A stretch of 64,000 bases of DNA from Pseudomonadota bacterium. Its GTDB lineage: Bacteria > Pseudomonadota > Alphaproteobacteria > Rhizobiales > Xanthobacteraceae. Made by a program: the position numbers and the translations under genes. Positions 34,967 to 43,943 of this stretch are shown one piece after another. Location: the NCBI GenBank assembly GCA_023386635.1, contig JAEWJH010000024.1:41306-105305 (forward strand), in the 5' to 3' direction. The notes beneath the pieces were generated by a model. It worked only from the letters and a program-made list of their open reading frames with translations. It was not told the origin of the DNA and did no database searches. Each line of letters opens with the position of its first letter. Positions within the stretch are counted from its first letter, which is position 1.

Positions 34967-35207
34967 GTCGCGACCAAGCGGCAGCGGGGAGGAAGGCCGG
35001 ACGCTGCCCCTGTGAGGGCATCTCCAGCATGGGAGGAGCGATATCATGAAAATGATAAAAGCGCAGACTTGCGCGACGTCACGGCGCGAAACGGTGAATA
35101 TCGTTTGCCGGCGCGCGCTGCATGCTCCTGACAGTCACTGAGAACTAAATTCACGAGACGCCAAACCACCAGACGCCAACCCCCAGACGCGACGCGCGAG
35201 CTATTTC
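34967..35207. other. Leader region of the ABC importer operon, with a 31-codon stub ORF
   Basis: This gap before the permease gene holds a short open frame at 35046-35141 (MKMIKAQTCATSRRETVNIV...), preceded by an excellent GGGAGGAG ribosome site, and a 14/15-bp tandem repeat. A gene for the periplasmic binding protein would normally stand here. The stub may be the 5' remnant of such a gene, or a leader peptide. Confidence 0.4.
35156..35190. repeat. Imperfect tandem repeat, 14-15 bp period
   Basis: Three copies of a unit beginning AGACGCC at 35156, 35171 and 35185, just before the permease start. Confidence 0.75.
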
Positions 35208-36083
35208 ATGTCTCTGCTTCCGGCAATTCTGACAGGCCTCGCACTCGGCAGCATGTATGGGCTGCTTGCGCTCGGCTTCCATGTCACCTTCGCGGTGTCC
35301 GGCACGGTGAACTTCTCGCAGGGCAGTTCGATGACCCTGGGCGCGGTCGCCGGATATTTCGTGCTCGTTGCGTGGGCCTGGCCGACGGCATTGGGAATTC
35401 CTGTCGTTCTGCTGATCTGCGCGATCTACGGCCTGCTGGTCGAACGCTGGGCCGTGCGTCCGTTCGTCGCGCGCAACTCGGATAACTGGCTGATGGCGAC
35501 GGTCGCGGTCGGCATCATCGTCGACAATCTGATGCTGTTCGTGTTCGGCAAGGAACCGCGCGGCTTCCCGTCGTCGCTGGCCGTCACGCCGATCCAGCTC
35601 GTCGAGGGCGCCGGCGTTTATCCGCTGCAGCTGCTGATCCCCGTCATCGGCCTGTTGCTGGCCGGCGGTTTGCACCTTTTCACCCAGAAGACCCGTCACG
35701 GCGTGGCGATGCTGGCGGTGGTGCAGAATCCCAATGCGGCGAAGCTGATGGGCATCGATGTCGGCCGCGTGATCGCCGGGAGCTACGCCGTGTCGGCCAT
35801 GCTCGCCGGCGTCGCGGCGCTCCTGATCGCGCCCCTGTTCAACGTCTCGTCCGACATGGGAACGATGTTCGGCATCAAGGCCTTCGCGGCCGCGATCATC
35901 GGCGGTTTGGGCAGCGCCTGGGGCGTGATGCTTGCCGGTCTGTGCCTCGGCCTGATCGAAGTGCTGGCAACGGCTTACATCGGCTCGGTTTACACGCAGA
36001 TCATCACATTCGCGTCCGTCATCCTGATCCTGGTGGTGATGCCGTACGGGTTGCTTGGCCGCGCTGGAGTGAAAAAGGTTTGA
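35208..36083 (+). CDS. Branched-chain-type ABC importer permease (LivH family)
   Basis: A 291-residue inner-membrane permease with about eight hydrophobic segments. Family phrases: GLALGSMYGLLALGFHVTF at the start, TVNFSQGSSMTLGA, and AFAAAIIGGLGSAWGVMLAG near 225. It pairs with the permease half of the next gene. The stop overlaps the next start (TGATG). In this setting the importer more likely carries a ureide or related N compound than an amino acid, but substrate is not readable from the sequence. Confidence 0.9.
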   Translation: MSLLPAILTGLALGSMYGLLALGFHVTFAVSGTVNFSQGSSMTLGAVAGYFVLVAWAWPTALGIPVVLLICAIYGLLVERWAVRPFVARNSDNWLMATVAVGIIVDNLMLFVFGKEPRGFPSSLAVTPIQLVEGAGVYPLQLLIPVIGLLLAGGLHLFTQKTRHGVAMLAVVQNPNAAKLMGIDVGRVIAGSYAVSAMLAGVAALLIAPLFNVSSDMGTMFGIKAFAAAIIGGLGSAWGVMLAGLCLGLIEVLATAYIGSVYTQIITFASVILILVVMPYGLLGRAGVKKV

Positions 36084-38593
36084 TGTCTCGCTCGGGTCTC
36101 ATCGCAAGCCTCATCGTCCTCGCGATCGCGCTTGCCTATACGTCCGTGGCGGACAGCTACTCCGTCTTCCTCATCGCGACCATCGCGCTGACGTCGATCG
36201 CCTGTATCGGCCTCAATGTCCTGCTGGGCCTCGCGGGCCAGATTTCGCTCGGCCATGTCGGCTTCATGGCGATCGGCGCCTATACGACCGTGCTGCTAAT
36301 GGAAAAGGCCGGCTGGCCTTATTGGGCCTCCGCGCTCGCGGGGCTTGTCCTCGTCAGCGTGGTCGGCGCGCTGCTGGCGATGCCGGCGCTGCGCGTGCGA
36401 GGACCGTATCTCGCGATGGTCACCATTGCTTTCGGGTTCATCGTCGAGCACGTCGCCGTCGAGTGGAAGGATCTCACCGGCGGCGGCAACGGGCTGATCA
36501 TCTCGACGCCGCCGACCTTCGCCGGCATGCCGCTGTCGGAACGCAGCCTCGCCATGATCGGTGTGGTGCTGGTCGTGCTGTCGACCTGGCTGTTCGTCCG
36601 GTTGAAGAACAGCGGGTGGGGCTATGCGATGCGCGCGGCCCGCGACTCCGAGGTTGCGAGCCGTTCGGTCGGCATCGACCTCGTCAGTGTCCGGACCGTA
36701 GCGTTCATGGTATCGGCCGGCATGATGGCCATCGCCGGCGCGCTGTTCGCGCCGCTGCAGGGCTATATCAGCCCCAGCTCGTTCCCGTTCATCCAGTCGA
36801 TCCTGCTGCTGTTCGCGGTGATGATCGGCGGCGCGGGTTCGGCCATCGGGCCGATCATCGGCGCGCTGCTGGTGGTGTTGCTGCCTGAGCTGCTCTCGGA
36901 TCTCGCGGAATATCGTCTGCTGGTGTTCGGGCTGCTGCTGTTTGCGGTGCTGCGAATCGCGCCGGAGGGCGTGGCCGGCCTGCTCGACACCTTGATCAGA
37001 AAGGTTCTGCCACGGTCGTCGAAGCAGACCGCGACCGACGGCGCGACAGTCGATCCGCAATCGCGACTGCGGATCGCCGACAGCACCGCGCTCGATGTCA
37101 GCGATCTGTCCATTGCGTTCGGCGGCGTGAAAGCCGTGCAGCATGTCACGTTCACCGCCACGCCGGGCCGTGTCACCAGCGTGATCGGCCCGAACGGCGC
37201 CGGTAAAACCAGCGCGCTGAATCTGCTCTGCGGCTTCTACAAGCCGAGCACGGGCACCGTGAAGCTTGGATCGCGTGACCTCACCGGCATGGCGTCGCAT
37301 ACGCTGGCGCGGTTGGGCGTCTCGCGAACCTTCCAGACGACCCAGCTGTTCGGCTCGTTGAGCGTCATCGAGAACGCGCTGCTGGCGGAAACGGCCGGCA
37401 AGCTCGGCGGAATCGTCACGCCGTTGCGCAACGCCGAGCGCGAGCAGTTCGCGCGCGGTCTGCTGCGCTTCGTCGGCGTGGAGGGTGATCTCGATCGGTC
37501 GGCCGACTCGCTGCCGCATGGCGAGAAGCGGCTGGTGGAGATCGCTCGCTCGCTGGCGCTGCGGCCGAAGGTGCTGCTGCTCGACGAGCCGGCCGCAGGC
37601 CTCTCGAAGGGTGACAAGCAACGGCTGTCAGCCTTGCTGCGCCGGATCGCCGAACTCGGCATCGCCGTGATCATCGTCGAGCACGATATGCCGATGATCA
37701 TGGCGCTCAGCGACCACATCGTCGTGCTCGACGGTGGCAAGCGCATCGCCGTCGGCGACCCCACGGCTATCCGCAACGATCCGCTGGTGCGCAAGGCTTA
37801 TCTTGGCGACGTCACCGTCGGCGAGACGGTGCGCGCGCCGCGCGAGGTCAAGCAGGACGCCATCCTCGAGATCAAGGGGCTTGGCGCGTTCTACGGGTTG
37901 TCGCAGTCGCTCACCGACATCAATGTCGTGGTGGCGAACGGCGAAGCGGTCGCGGTGCTCGGCGCCAATGGCGCGGGCAAGACGACGCTCATGCGCTCCA
38001 TCGCCGGCCTGACGCCGCCGCGGGTGAAGGGCGAAATCAGGCTGTCGGGCAATCGCATCGACAACAGTCCGGCGCATCAGCGGGCCCGCGCCGGCGTGGT
38101 GTTGGTCCCGGAAGGCCGGCAGGTGTTTCCGGAACTGACGGTCCGGCAGAATCTCGAAATCGGCGCCTATGCGCGCAAAGGCGTCGATCTCGACAAGGAC
38201 GTGGAGGCGATGTTCCAGCGCTTCCCGAAGCTTCGGGAGCGCAGCGGCCAGCGTGCCGGCCTGCTGTCCGGCGGCGAACAGCAGATGCTGGCTGTCGCAC
38301 GCGGTCTGCTGACCGGCCCGCGCGTGCTGATGCTGGACGAGCCGTCGCTCGGGCTTGCGCCACTGGTGGTCGACGAATTGTTCGCGTCGTTCGAGGCGCT
38401 GCGCGCCGAGGGCATGACGCTGATCGTGGTCGATCAGATGGCCGGGCAGGCGCTCGCGCTGGCGGACAGGGCCTACCTGCTGGAGACCGGCGCCATCGTG
38501 AAGAGCGGGAGCGCCGAGACCATCGCGAAGGACCCGTCACTCGAGGCCGCCTATCTGGGCGGCGAAACCCAGGGCACGCCGTCGAAAGCATAA
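36083..38593 (+). CDS. Triple-fusion ABC importer protein: LivM permease, LivG ATPase and LivF ATPase
   Basis: An 836-residue protein joining three usual subunits. Residues 1-310 are a LivM-type permease (LNVLLGLAGQISLGHVGFMA; MIGGAGSAIGPIIGALL). About 335-580 is a LivG-type ATPase: Walker A GPNGAGKTS near 373, a signature region reading LPHGEKRLVEIARSLA instead of LSGGQ, and Walker B KVLLLDEPAAGLS. About 595-830 is a LivF-type ATPase: Walker A GANGAGKTT near 631, signature LLSGGEQQMLAVARGL, Walker B RVLMLDEPSLGLAP. Linkers are short. With LivH this forms a complete transporter apart from the binding protein, which is not present nearby. Confidence 0.9.
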   Translation: MSRSGLIASLIVLAIALAYTSVADSYSVFLIATIALTSIACIGLNVLLGLAGQISLGHVGFMAIGAYTTVLLMEKAGWPYWASALAGLVLVSVVGALLAMPALRVRGPYLAMVTIAFGFIVEHVAVEWKDLTGGGNGLIISTPPTFAGMPLSERSLAMIGVVLVVLSTWLFVRLKNSGWGYAMRAARDSEVASRSVGIDLVSVRTVAFMVSAGMMAIAGALFAPLQGYISPSSFPFIQSILLLFAVMIGGAGSAIGPIIGALLVVLLPELLSDLAEYRLLVFGLLLFAVLRIAPEGVAGLLDTLIRKVLPRSSKQTATDGATVDPQSRLRIADSTALDVSDLSIAFGGVKAVQHVTFTATPGRVTSVIGPNGAGKTSALNLLCGFYKPSTGTVKLGSRDLTGMASHTLARLGVSRTFQTTQLFGSLSVIENALLAETAGKLGGIVTPLRNAEREQFARGLLRFVGVEGDLDRSADSLPHGEKRLVEIARSLALRPKVLLLDEPAAGLSKGDKQRLSALLRRIAELGIAVIIVEHDMPMIMALSDHIVVLDGGKRIAVGDPTAIRNDPLVRKAYLGDVTVGETVRAPREVKQDAILEIKGLGAFYGLSQSLTDINVVVANGEAVAVLGANGAGKTTLMRSIAGLTPPRVKGEIRLSGNRIDNSPAHQRARAGVVLVPEGRQVFPELTVRQNLEIGAYARKGVDLDKDVEAMFQRFPKLRERSGQRAGLLSGGEQQMLAVARGLLTGPRVLMLDEPSLGLAPLVVDELFASFEALRAEGMTLIVVDQMAGQALALADRAYLLETGAIVKSGSAETIAKDPSLEAAYLGGETQGTPSKA

Positions 38594-38721
38594 GCCGCTC
38601 GAAGCCCGATCGTCGCTCATGCGTGCGATCGGGCGACTTTGTCTGGCTGTCTCGTCATCTGTTGCGCCCCTTGGCGCACGAGCGCGCGCGGTTATAAAGT
38701 CGCGCGAACGAGGACAGCAGC

Positions 38722-39885
38722 ATGCAGACCATTGCCGGCGACCAGCATCAGGATATTCGCGAGGCGGTGCGGGCGCTATGCGCGGAATTTCCGGCCGAAT
38801 ACCACCGCAAGGTGGACGAGCAGCGCGGCTATCCGGAAGAATTCGTCGACGCGCTGACCAAAGCCGGCTGGATGGCGGCGCTGATCCCGGAAGAATATGG
38901 CGGCTCCGGCCTCGGTCTTACCGAAGCGTCGATCATCATGGAGGAGATTAACCGGGCCGGCGGCAATTCCGGCGCCTGCCACGGCCAGATGTACAACATG
39001 AACACGCTGATCCGGCACGGCTCGGAGGAGCAGCGCAAGCACTATCTGCCGAAAATCGCGACCGGCGAACTGCGGCTGCAATCCATGGGCGTGACCGAGC
39101 CGACGACGGGCACCGATACGACCAAGATCAAGACCACGGCGGTGAAGAAGGGCGACCGCTATGTGATCAACGGACAGAAGGTCTGGATCTCGCGCATCCA
39201 GCATTCCGACCTGATGATCCTGTTGGCGCGCACCACGCCGATCGATCAGGTGAAGAAGAAGTCGGAAGGCCTGTCGATCTTCCTGGTCGATCTCAAAGCT
39301 GCGATCGGTAAGGGAATGACCGTGCGGCCGATCCTCAACATGGTCAATCACGAGACCAACGAACTGTTCTTCGACAATCTGGAAATTCCGGCGGAGAACC
39401 TGATCGGCGAAGAAGGGCAGGGCTTCAAATACATCCTCACCGGATTGAACGCCGAGCGCACCTTGATCGCCGCGGAATGCATCGGCGACGGCTACTGGTT
39501 CGTCGACAAGGTCTCCGCCTATGCCAAGGAACGCATCGTGTTCGGCCGGCCGATCGGCCAGAACCAGGGCGTGCAGTTTCCCATCGCCGAGAGCTTCATC
39601 GAGGTCGAGGCCGCGAACCTGATGCGGTTCGAGGCATGCCGGCTCTATGACGCACACCAGCCGTGCGGCGCGCAGGCCAATATGGCGAAATATCTCGCTG
39701 CCAAGGCGTCATGGGAAGCCGCGAACGCCTGCATCCAGTTTCACGGCGGCTTCGGCTTCGCCTGCGAATACGATGTGGAGCGCAAATTCCGCGAGACACG
39801 GCTTTATCAGGTGGCGCCGATCTCCACCAATCTGATCCTCAGTTATGTTGCCGAGCATGTGCTCGGTTTGCCGCGCTCGTTCTGA
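38722..39885 (+). CDS. Acyl-CoA dehydrogenase family flavoprotein without the usual catalytic Glu
   Basis: A 387-residue FAD enzyme of the acyl-CoA dehydrogenase fold: N-terminal helical part, a middle beta domain (LRLQSMGVTEPTTGTDTTKI, INGQKVWISRIQHSD) and a C-terminal helical bundle (FGRPIGQNQGVQFPIAE, FHGGFGFACEYDVERKFRET). The family's usual YEGT segment carrying the catalytic Glu reads VAPIS here, so the base must come from elsewhere or the chemistry differs. It is placed between the importer and the carbamoylase gene, suggesting a role in the same catabolic route. Substrate unknown. Confidence 0.85.
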   Translation: MQTIAGDQHQDIREAVRALCAEFPAEYHRKVDEQRGYPEEFVDALTKAGWMAALIPEEYGGSGLGLTEASIIMEEINRAGGNSGACHGQMYNMNTLIRHGSEEQRKHYLPKIATGELRLQSMGVTEPTTGTDTTKIKTTAVKKGDRYVINGQKVWISRIQHSDLMILLARTTPIDQVKKKSEGLSIFLVDLKAAIGKGMTVRPILNMVNHETNELFFDNLEIPAENLIGEEGQGFKYILTGLNAERTLIAAECIGDGYWFVDKVSAYAKERIVFGRPIGQNQGVQFPIAESFIEVEAANLMRFEACRLYDAHQPCGAQANMAKYLAAKASWEAANACIQFHGGFGFACEYDVERKFRETRLYQVAPISTNLILSYVAEHVLGLPRSF

Positions 39886-40047
39886 TGGAGGCTGGCAGCG
39901 TCGGCCTCCGGTTGCGGATTGTCTTGTGGCGACACTCCGGCGCAACGTGATGGTGTTCGAAGGCAGCCATGTGCTAGCGGAACCGGGCAAAAGCCCTTTT
40001 ACCCCTCCAGCGCTGGCGCAGCCGGCGGAGTACAAAGTCGCAAGCGG

Positions 40048-41307
40048 ATGACGACGACACCTCTGAAGATCGACCAGCAGCGGATCTGGGACGACCTGAT
40101 GGCGCTGGCCGCCATCACCGATCCGGACCATCCCCACACCCGGCGCTCGTTCTCGCCGCTGTTCCTCGATGGCCGCGCCTGGCTGCGCAAGCGTTTCGAG
40201 GAGGCAGGACTCAAGGTGCGGCTCGACACCGCCGCGAACATGATCGGTCGCATGGAGGGGAGCGACGCCGGCGCCCAGCCGATCATGCTGGGCTCACATT
40301 CGGATACGGTGCCGTCGGGGGGGCGGTTCGACGGCCCGGCCGGCATCATCACCGCGCTCGAAGTGGTGCGGGCGATGCGCGATGCCGGCTTTACGCCGCG
40401 GCATCCGATCGAGATCGTCGATTTTCTCGCCGAGGAGCCGAGCGAATACGGCATCTCCTGTGTCGGCAGCCGCGCCATGGCCGGTGTGCTCGACGACAAG
40501 ATGCTGGCCTACACCAATCTGGCGGGTGAGCGGCTCGACGACGCGATCCGTCGCGTCGGCGGCGATCCGGATCGGCTCGATGAAGCGCGTCACGCTGGCA
40601 TCGCCGGCTTTCTCGAACTGCACATCGAGCAGGGCGTGGTGCTGCAGAACAACAAGATCGATCTCGGTCTGGTCACGGCGATCGTCGGCATCACCCGCAT
40701 CGAGGTCGTGTTCAAGGGCGCGGCCGATCACGCCGGCACGACGCAGATGCAGCACCGGCAGGACGCCAGCCTTGCCGCCGCACAACTGATCCTGTTCGTT
40801 GCGCAGCAGGCGCGGGCGTTCACCGCGCGCGGACAGGGACATTTCGTCGCCACTGCCGGCGTCGTCGAAATCAGGCCGAACGCCGCCAATGTGGTGCCGG
40901 GCGAGGCGCGGCTTGTGCTCGACATCCGCGCCGAAGATCCTGCACTGGCCACGGAATTCACCGCGGTACTCGACAGCGAAAGCAAGCGCATGGCGACTGA
41001 CGCGCATGTGGAGCGCACGCGCTTCGCGACTTTGTCGAGCACCAAGCCGACGATCTGCGATGCGCATCTGCGCGACCTGCTTGGCCGCGGCGCGGCATCG
41101 CTCGGCTATTCGACGACATCGCTCGCGTCCGGCGCGGGGCACGATACCGCGTTCGTCGCCCGCATCGCGCCGGCGGCGATGCTGTTCATTCCATGCAAGG
41201 ACGGCAAGAGCCACACGCCCGAAGAATGGACCGAGCCGGAGCAACTCAGCGCCGGCGCCGCGACTTTGTATGAGGCTGTCCGTCTGCTCGACGGACACAA
41301 TCGCTGA
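40048..41307 (+). CDS. M20-family N-carbamoylase / allantoate amidohydrolase-like enzyme
   Basis: A 419-residue metal-dependent hydrolase starting at ATG 40048; the open frame extends upstream without protein character. Binding residues are evident: LGSHSDTVPSGGRFDG (His and Asp ligands), LAEEPSEYGISC (catalytic Glu and ligand), ELHIEQG, the dimerisation-domain phrase GAADHAGTTQM, and the C-terminal ligand in SGAGHDTAF then SHTPEEWT. The group includes allantoate amidohydrolase (AllC), ureidoglycolate and N-carbamoyl amino acid hydrolases. With the carbamoyltransferase and deacetylase-fold genes it fits ureide breakdown. Confidence 0.88.
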   Translation: MTTTPLKIDQQRIWDDLMALAAITDPDHPHTRRSFSPLFLDGRAWLRKRFEEAGLKVRLDTAANMIGRMEGSDAGAQPIMLGSHSDTVPSGGRFDGPAGIITALEVVRAMRDAGFTPRHPIEIVDFLAEEPSEYGISCVGSRAMAGVLDDKMLAYTNLAGERLDDAIRRVGGDPDRLDEARHAGIAGFLELHIEQGVVLQNNKIDLGLVTAIVGITRIEVVFKGAADHAGTTQMQHRQDASLAAAQLILFVAQQARAFTARGQGHFVATAGVVEIRPNAANVVPGEARLVLDIRAEDPALATEFTAVLDSESKRMATDAHVERTRFATLSSTKPTICDAHLRDLLGRGAASLGYSTTSLASGAGHDTAFVARIAPAAMLFIPCKDGKSHTPEEWTEPEQLSAGAATLYEAVRLLDGHNR

Positions 41308-41323
41308 CACCGCGCCTTCAAGC

Positions 41324-41668
41324 CTAGGCGTGATCGAGCCAGTCCGGGAAACGATGCCCATCGGCCGCGAGCGCCAGCGGGGTAACGCTGGTCGCTGCAT
41401 CGACCGGCAGCGGCGCATAGAGATGCGGAAACAGCGCGCCGCCGCGTGACGGCTCCCAGCGCAGTGCCGCACCGAGGCGGGTATCATCGACGCCGATCAG
41501 CACGAGATCGGACAATCCGGCGAAATGCTTTGCCGCCGTTTCCCGCGTCTGCGCGGCGGTGGAAAAATGAATGAAGCCGTCGCGAAGGTCGACGGCGGAG
41601 CCGCGATAGACGCCGTCACGCACGGCCGCGTCCCATTCCGCAGCCGTACAGATTTTGTAGACCGTCAT
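41324..41668 (-). CDS. DUF952 family protein
   Basis: A 114-residue soluble protein of the DUF952 family: MTVYKICTAAEWDAAVRDG, DLRDGFIHFSTAAQTRET, and LRWEPSRGGALFPHLYAPL. The start is ATG 41668, since the longer frame to 41800 overlaps the next gene in another frame. Function unknown. It converges with the carbamoylase gene, 16 bp apart. Confidence 0.88.
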   Translation of the reverse strand: MTVYKICTAAEWDAAVRDGVYRGSAVDLRDGFIHFSTAAQTRETAAKHFAGLSDLVLIGVDDTRLGAALRWEPSRGGALFPHLYAPLPVDAATSVTPLALAADGHRFPDWLDHA

Positions 41669-41678
41669 TCCTGCGCGG

Positions 41679-41981
41679 TCAGTGGCGGCGCTTGTGCTTG
41701 CGGGGTGCGCGGCGCGGCGGCGGCGCTTCGCCGACATAGCGCGGGTTCTGGTTGCAGAAGCCGCGGTTGCCGGTGAGCGAAGCGCGCCGGCAGGCGTCAA
41801 AGGTGCGGAACTGGCAGTCGCTCACCACATTGGCGGCGCCGATATTGGCGACCAGGCACCACGGGCCCTCGTAACGCGGCGTATACCACCAGTCGAACCA
41901 GTCGGCTTTCGCCGGCGCGGCCGAGAAGCCGAGCGCGGTGGTGGCGGCAAGGGCGAGGGCAGCGAGCACGGGCAGGCGCAT
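41679..41981 (-). CDS. DUF3551 family small exported protein
   Basis: A 100-residue protein with a signal peptide (about residues 1-26, to PAKA), then the DUF3551 pattern PWCLVANIGAANVVSDCQF with FDACRRASLTGNRGFC and a basic tail RRAPRKHKRRH. Four cysteines in the mature part suggest disulfides. ATG 41981 has GGAG upstream. A common small family in Bradyrhizobium relatives, function unknown. Confidence 0.85.
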   Translation of the reverse strand: MRLPVLAALALAATTALGFSAAPAKADWFDWWYTPRYEGPWCLVANIGAANVVSDCQFRTFDACRRASLTGNRGFCNQNPRYVGEAPPPRRAPRKHKRRH

Positions 41982-42118
41982 GAAAGGTCTCCATGGGCGA
42001 CCTGCGGCCACCCTGATCGGTCAGGACTGCAATCTATTGGCCGGCAAGATGAAAGCAAGAGTCGTGAATAAGTGTCGTGAATCAAGAGTGGCGAAACCAA
42101 GGCCGGGATGAGCGAGGC

Positions 42119-42736
42119 TCACGCCGGGGTGCGCGCAGCCCGCCGGGCGGGGCGTGTCTCGCCGGCATGGCGGCGGGCGATTTCGCGGGTCGATGGAATT
42201 CGCCCGCCCGATCCGACCTCGTCCAGCGCCAGGTTTTCCAGGATTGTCAGCAGGGTCTGGCGGGTGACGGCGATGTCGGCAGCGCGAATGCCGCGCGCGG
42301 CGATCTCGTTGACCTCCTCGGCGAGCGGCACCAGCCTGTGTTTCAATTGCCGTCCGAGCGGCGTGAGAAACACGAACATTTTCTTGCGATCGTCGGCCAT
42401 GTGCCGGCGCGTGACGTAGCCCAGCCGTTCCATCGCCTGCAGCGCCGAGAAGGTGGTCGGCTCCATGACGCCGACGCGCGCGCTCAACTCGCGCTGTGTC
42501 AGTCCGTCCTGCTCCCAAAGGACGCGCAGGAACGTCCAGTGGCCGAGCGACACACTGTGCTCGTTGAGCCGCATCTGTAGCGCCCGCAGCAGCGCGCGTG
42601 TCGCGTCCTTGACGAGATGGGCGAGGCGATCGTTCGGCACCGCCTCGCGCCAGTGGCGCAGGATCGCCTGCGTGTCGTCGTCTTTCTCCGTTTTGCGCGC
42701 GGCCGGCTTGCGGGTTTTACGGGGCGTCGTTGCCAT
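42119..42736 (-). CDS. MarR family transcriptional regulator
   Basis: A 205-residue protein: a basic N-terminal tail, then a MarR winged helix at about 40-160 (LGHWTFLRVLWEQDGLTQRE, LQAMERLGYVTRRHMADDRK) and a basic tail. It follows the Gfo/Idh-type gene on the same strand by 5 bp and is thus likely cotranscribed with it and the ferredoxin reductase. It probably controls the aromatic-oxygenase locus. Confidence 0.88.
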   Translation of the reverse strand: MATTPRKTRKPAARKTEKDDDTQAILRHWREAVPNDRLAHLVKDATRALLRALQMRLNEHSVSLGHWTFLRVLWEQDGLTQRELSARVGVMEPTTFSALQAMERLGYVTRRHMADDRKKMFVFLTPLGRQLKHRLVPLAEEVNEIAARGIRAADIAVTRQTLLTILENLALDEVGSGGRIPSTREIARRHAGETRPARRAARTPA

Positions 42737-42741
42737 GGCGC

Positions 42742-43938
42742 TTACGGCGCCGCGGTCTGATGGACAAGGGTGACGTCGCGTTTCTCGCGCGCCGACTGGA
42801 GAATGGCGAGGCAGACCTCCAGCGTCGCGCGTGCCCAGGCGCCATCATGCAGCGGAGGTTTGCCTTGGATCACCGCCGCATGAAGTTCGTCGATCACTTC
42901 GGCGCGCGGAATGGCGGGGACATCCACCGGTTCGAGCCGCGGCGCGTCGTCGCCATAGACCATCACGCCCTGCGGGGTGAGCCGCAGGTCGGCGTGCTCG
43001 CAGGAGACGAGCATCACGCCGAAATGCTGATGCACGCGGTTCGCCGCCGGCGCGGGCAGGCCGGCATAGGTCGCGCCGCCATAGTTGCGCGCCGCTTTCA
43101 AGTCCGCCTCGCGTGCCGCATCGGCGCCGGCGAGCGCGCGCCGCGCCGCGCCGTAGCGGTTTCGGTCTTTCGGCGTGCCCATCTCGCCGATCCAGTCCAT
43201 GAACTCGTCGGTGTCGAACCGGCCGTAGCCTTCGTAGCTGGCGGTGGCGAAGGCGCCGCCGGTAAACGACAGCAGCGCGGCATAGGCGCCTTCGGTCGGC
43301 CGCGCCGGATCCCACGAGCCGGTCGCGGCGCGCACGCTTTCCAGCATGCCGCCGCCGAGCAGGCGGACGATGTCGATCTGATGCGCGCCCTGGCTGAACA
43401 CCACGCCGCCGCCTTGCGCGGTGTCCATCTCCTCCGGACGGCGCGGGCGATACATGTAATCGGTGTAGTTGAGCGCGGTCATCATCCGCACCGCGCCCAG
43501 CGTGCCGCCGGCGATCAGCGCGCGCGCCCGCAGCACCGGCGCGTTGAAGCTGTGGCTATGCCCGACGACGATATGCACGTTGTTGCGGCGCGCGGCGTCG
43601 ATCATCGCCGTACAGTCGGCGATGCTCACGGCCATCGGCTTCTCGACCAGCACATGCTTGCCGTGGTCTGCGGCGGCGCGGACATGCGCGGCGTGGAGCT
43701 GGTGCGGCGTCGCCACATAGATCGCATCGAGATCGGGATCCGCGCACAGCGCCTCGACGCTGTCGTAGACCGGCGCGCTGAAATCCGCCGTGAAACGCGC
43801 GCGCGCCTCGGGACGGGAGTCCGTGGCGGCGGCCAGATGGATGCGCTTGTCGGCGACAAGTGTCGGCAGCATCAGCGTGAAGGCGCGGCCGAGGCCGGCG
43901 ACACCGAGGCGGATCGGGCGATCGGCGGGGGCGGTCAT
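42742..43938 (-). CDS. Gfo/Idh/MocA family oxidoreductase
   Basis: A 398-residue NAD(P)-dependent dehydrogenase. Rossmann fold at the N-terminus (IRLGVAGLGRAFTLMLP), then YVATPHQLHAAHV and HVLVEKPMAVSI with the conserved Lys-Pro, and the C-terminal beta-sheet domain with GGVVFSQGAHQIDIVR. ATG 43938 starts the conserved part; the upstream frame overlaps the reductase gene and is shadow. It sits in the same run as the ferredoxin reductase (5 bp apart), so it may act on the oxygenase product; substrate unknown. Confidence 0.88.
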   Translation of the reverse strand: MTAPADRPIRLGVAGLGRAFTLMLPTLVADKRIHLAAATDSRPEARARFTADFSAPVYDSVEALCADPDLDAIYVATPHQLHAAHVRAAADHGKHVLVEKPMAVSIADCTAMIDAARRNNVHIVVGHSHSFNAPVLRARALIAGGTLGAVRMMTALNYTDYMYRPRRPEEMDTAQGGGVVFSQGAHQIDIVRLLGGGMLESVRAATGSWDPARPTEGAYAALLSFTGGAFATASYEGYGRFDTDEFMDWIGEMGTPKDRNRYGAARRALAGADAAREADLKAARNYGGATYAGLPAPAANRVHQHFGVMLVSCEHADLRLTPQGVMVYGDDAPRLEPVDVPAIPRAEVIDELHAAVIQGKPPLHDGAWARATLEVCLAILQSAREKRDVTLVHQTAAP

Positions 43939-43943
43939 GGTCG

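Noticed and set aside
36296..37621. 441-codon minus frame
   Set aside because: Shadow of the ABC triple fusion; no motif and a composition typical of antisense frames.
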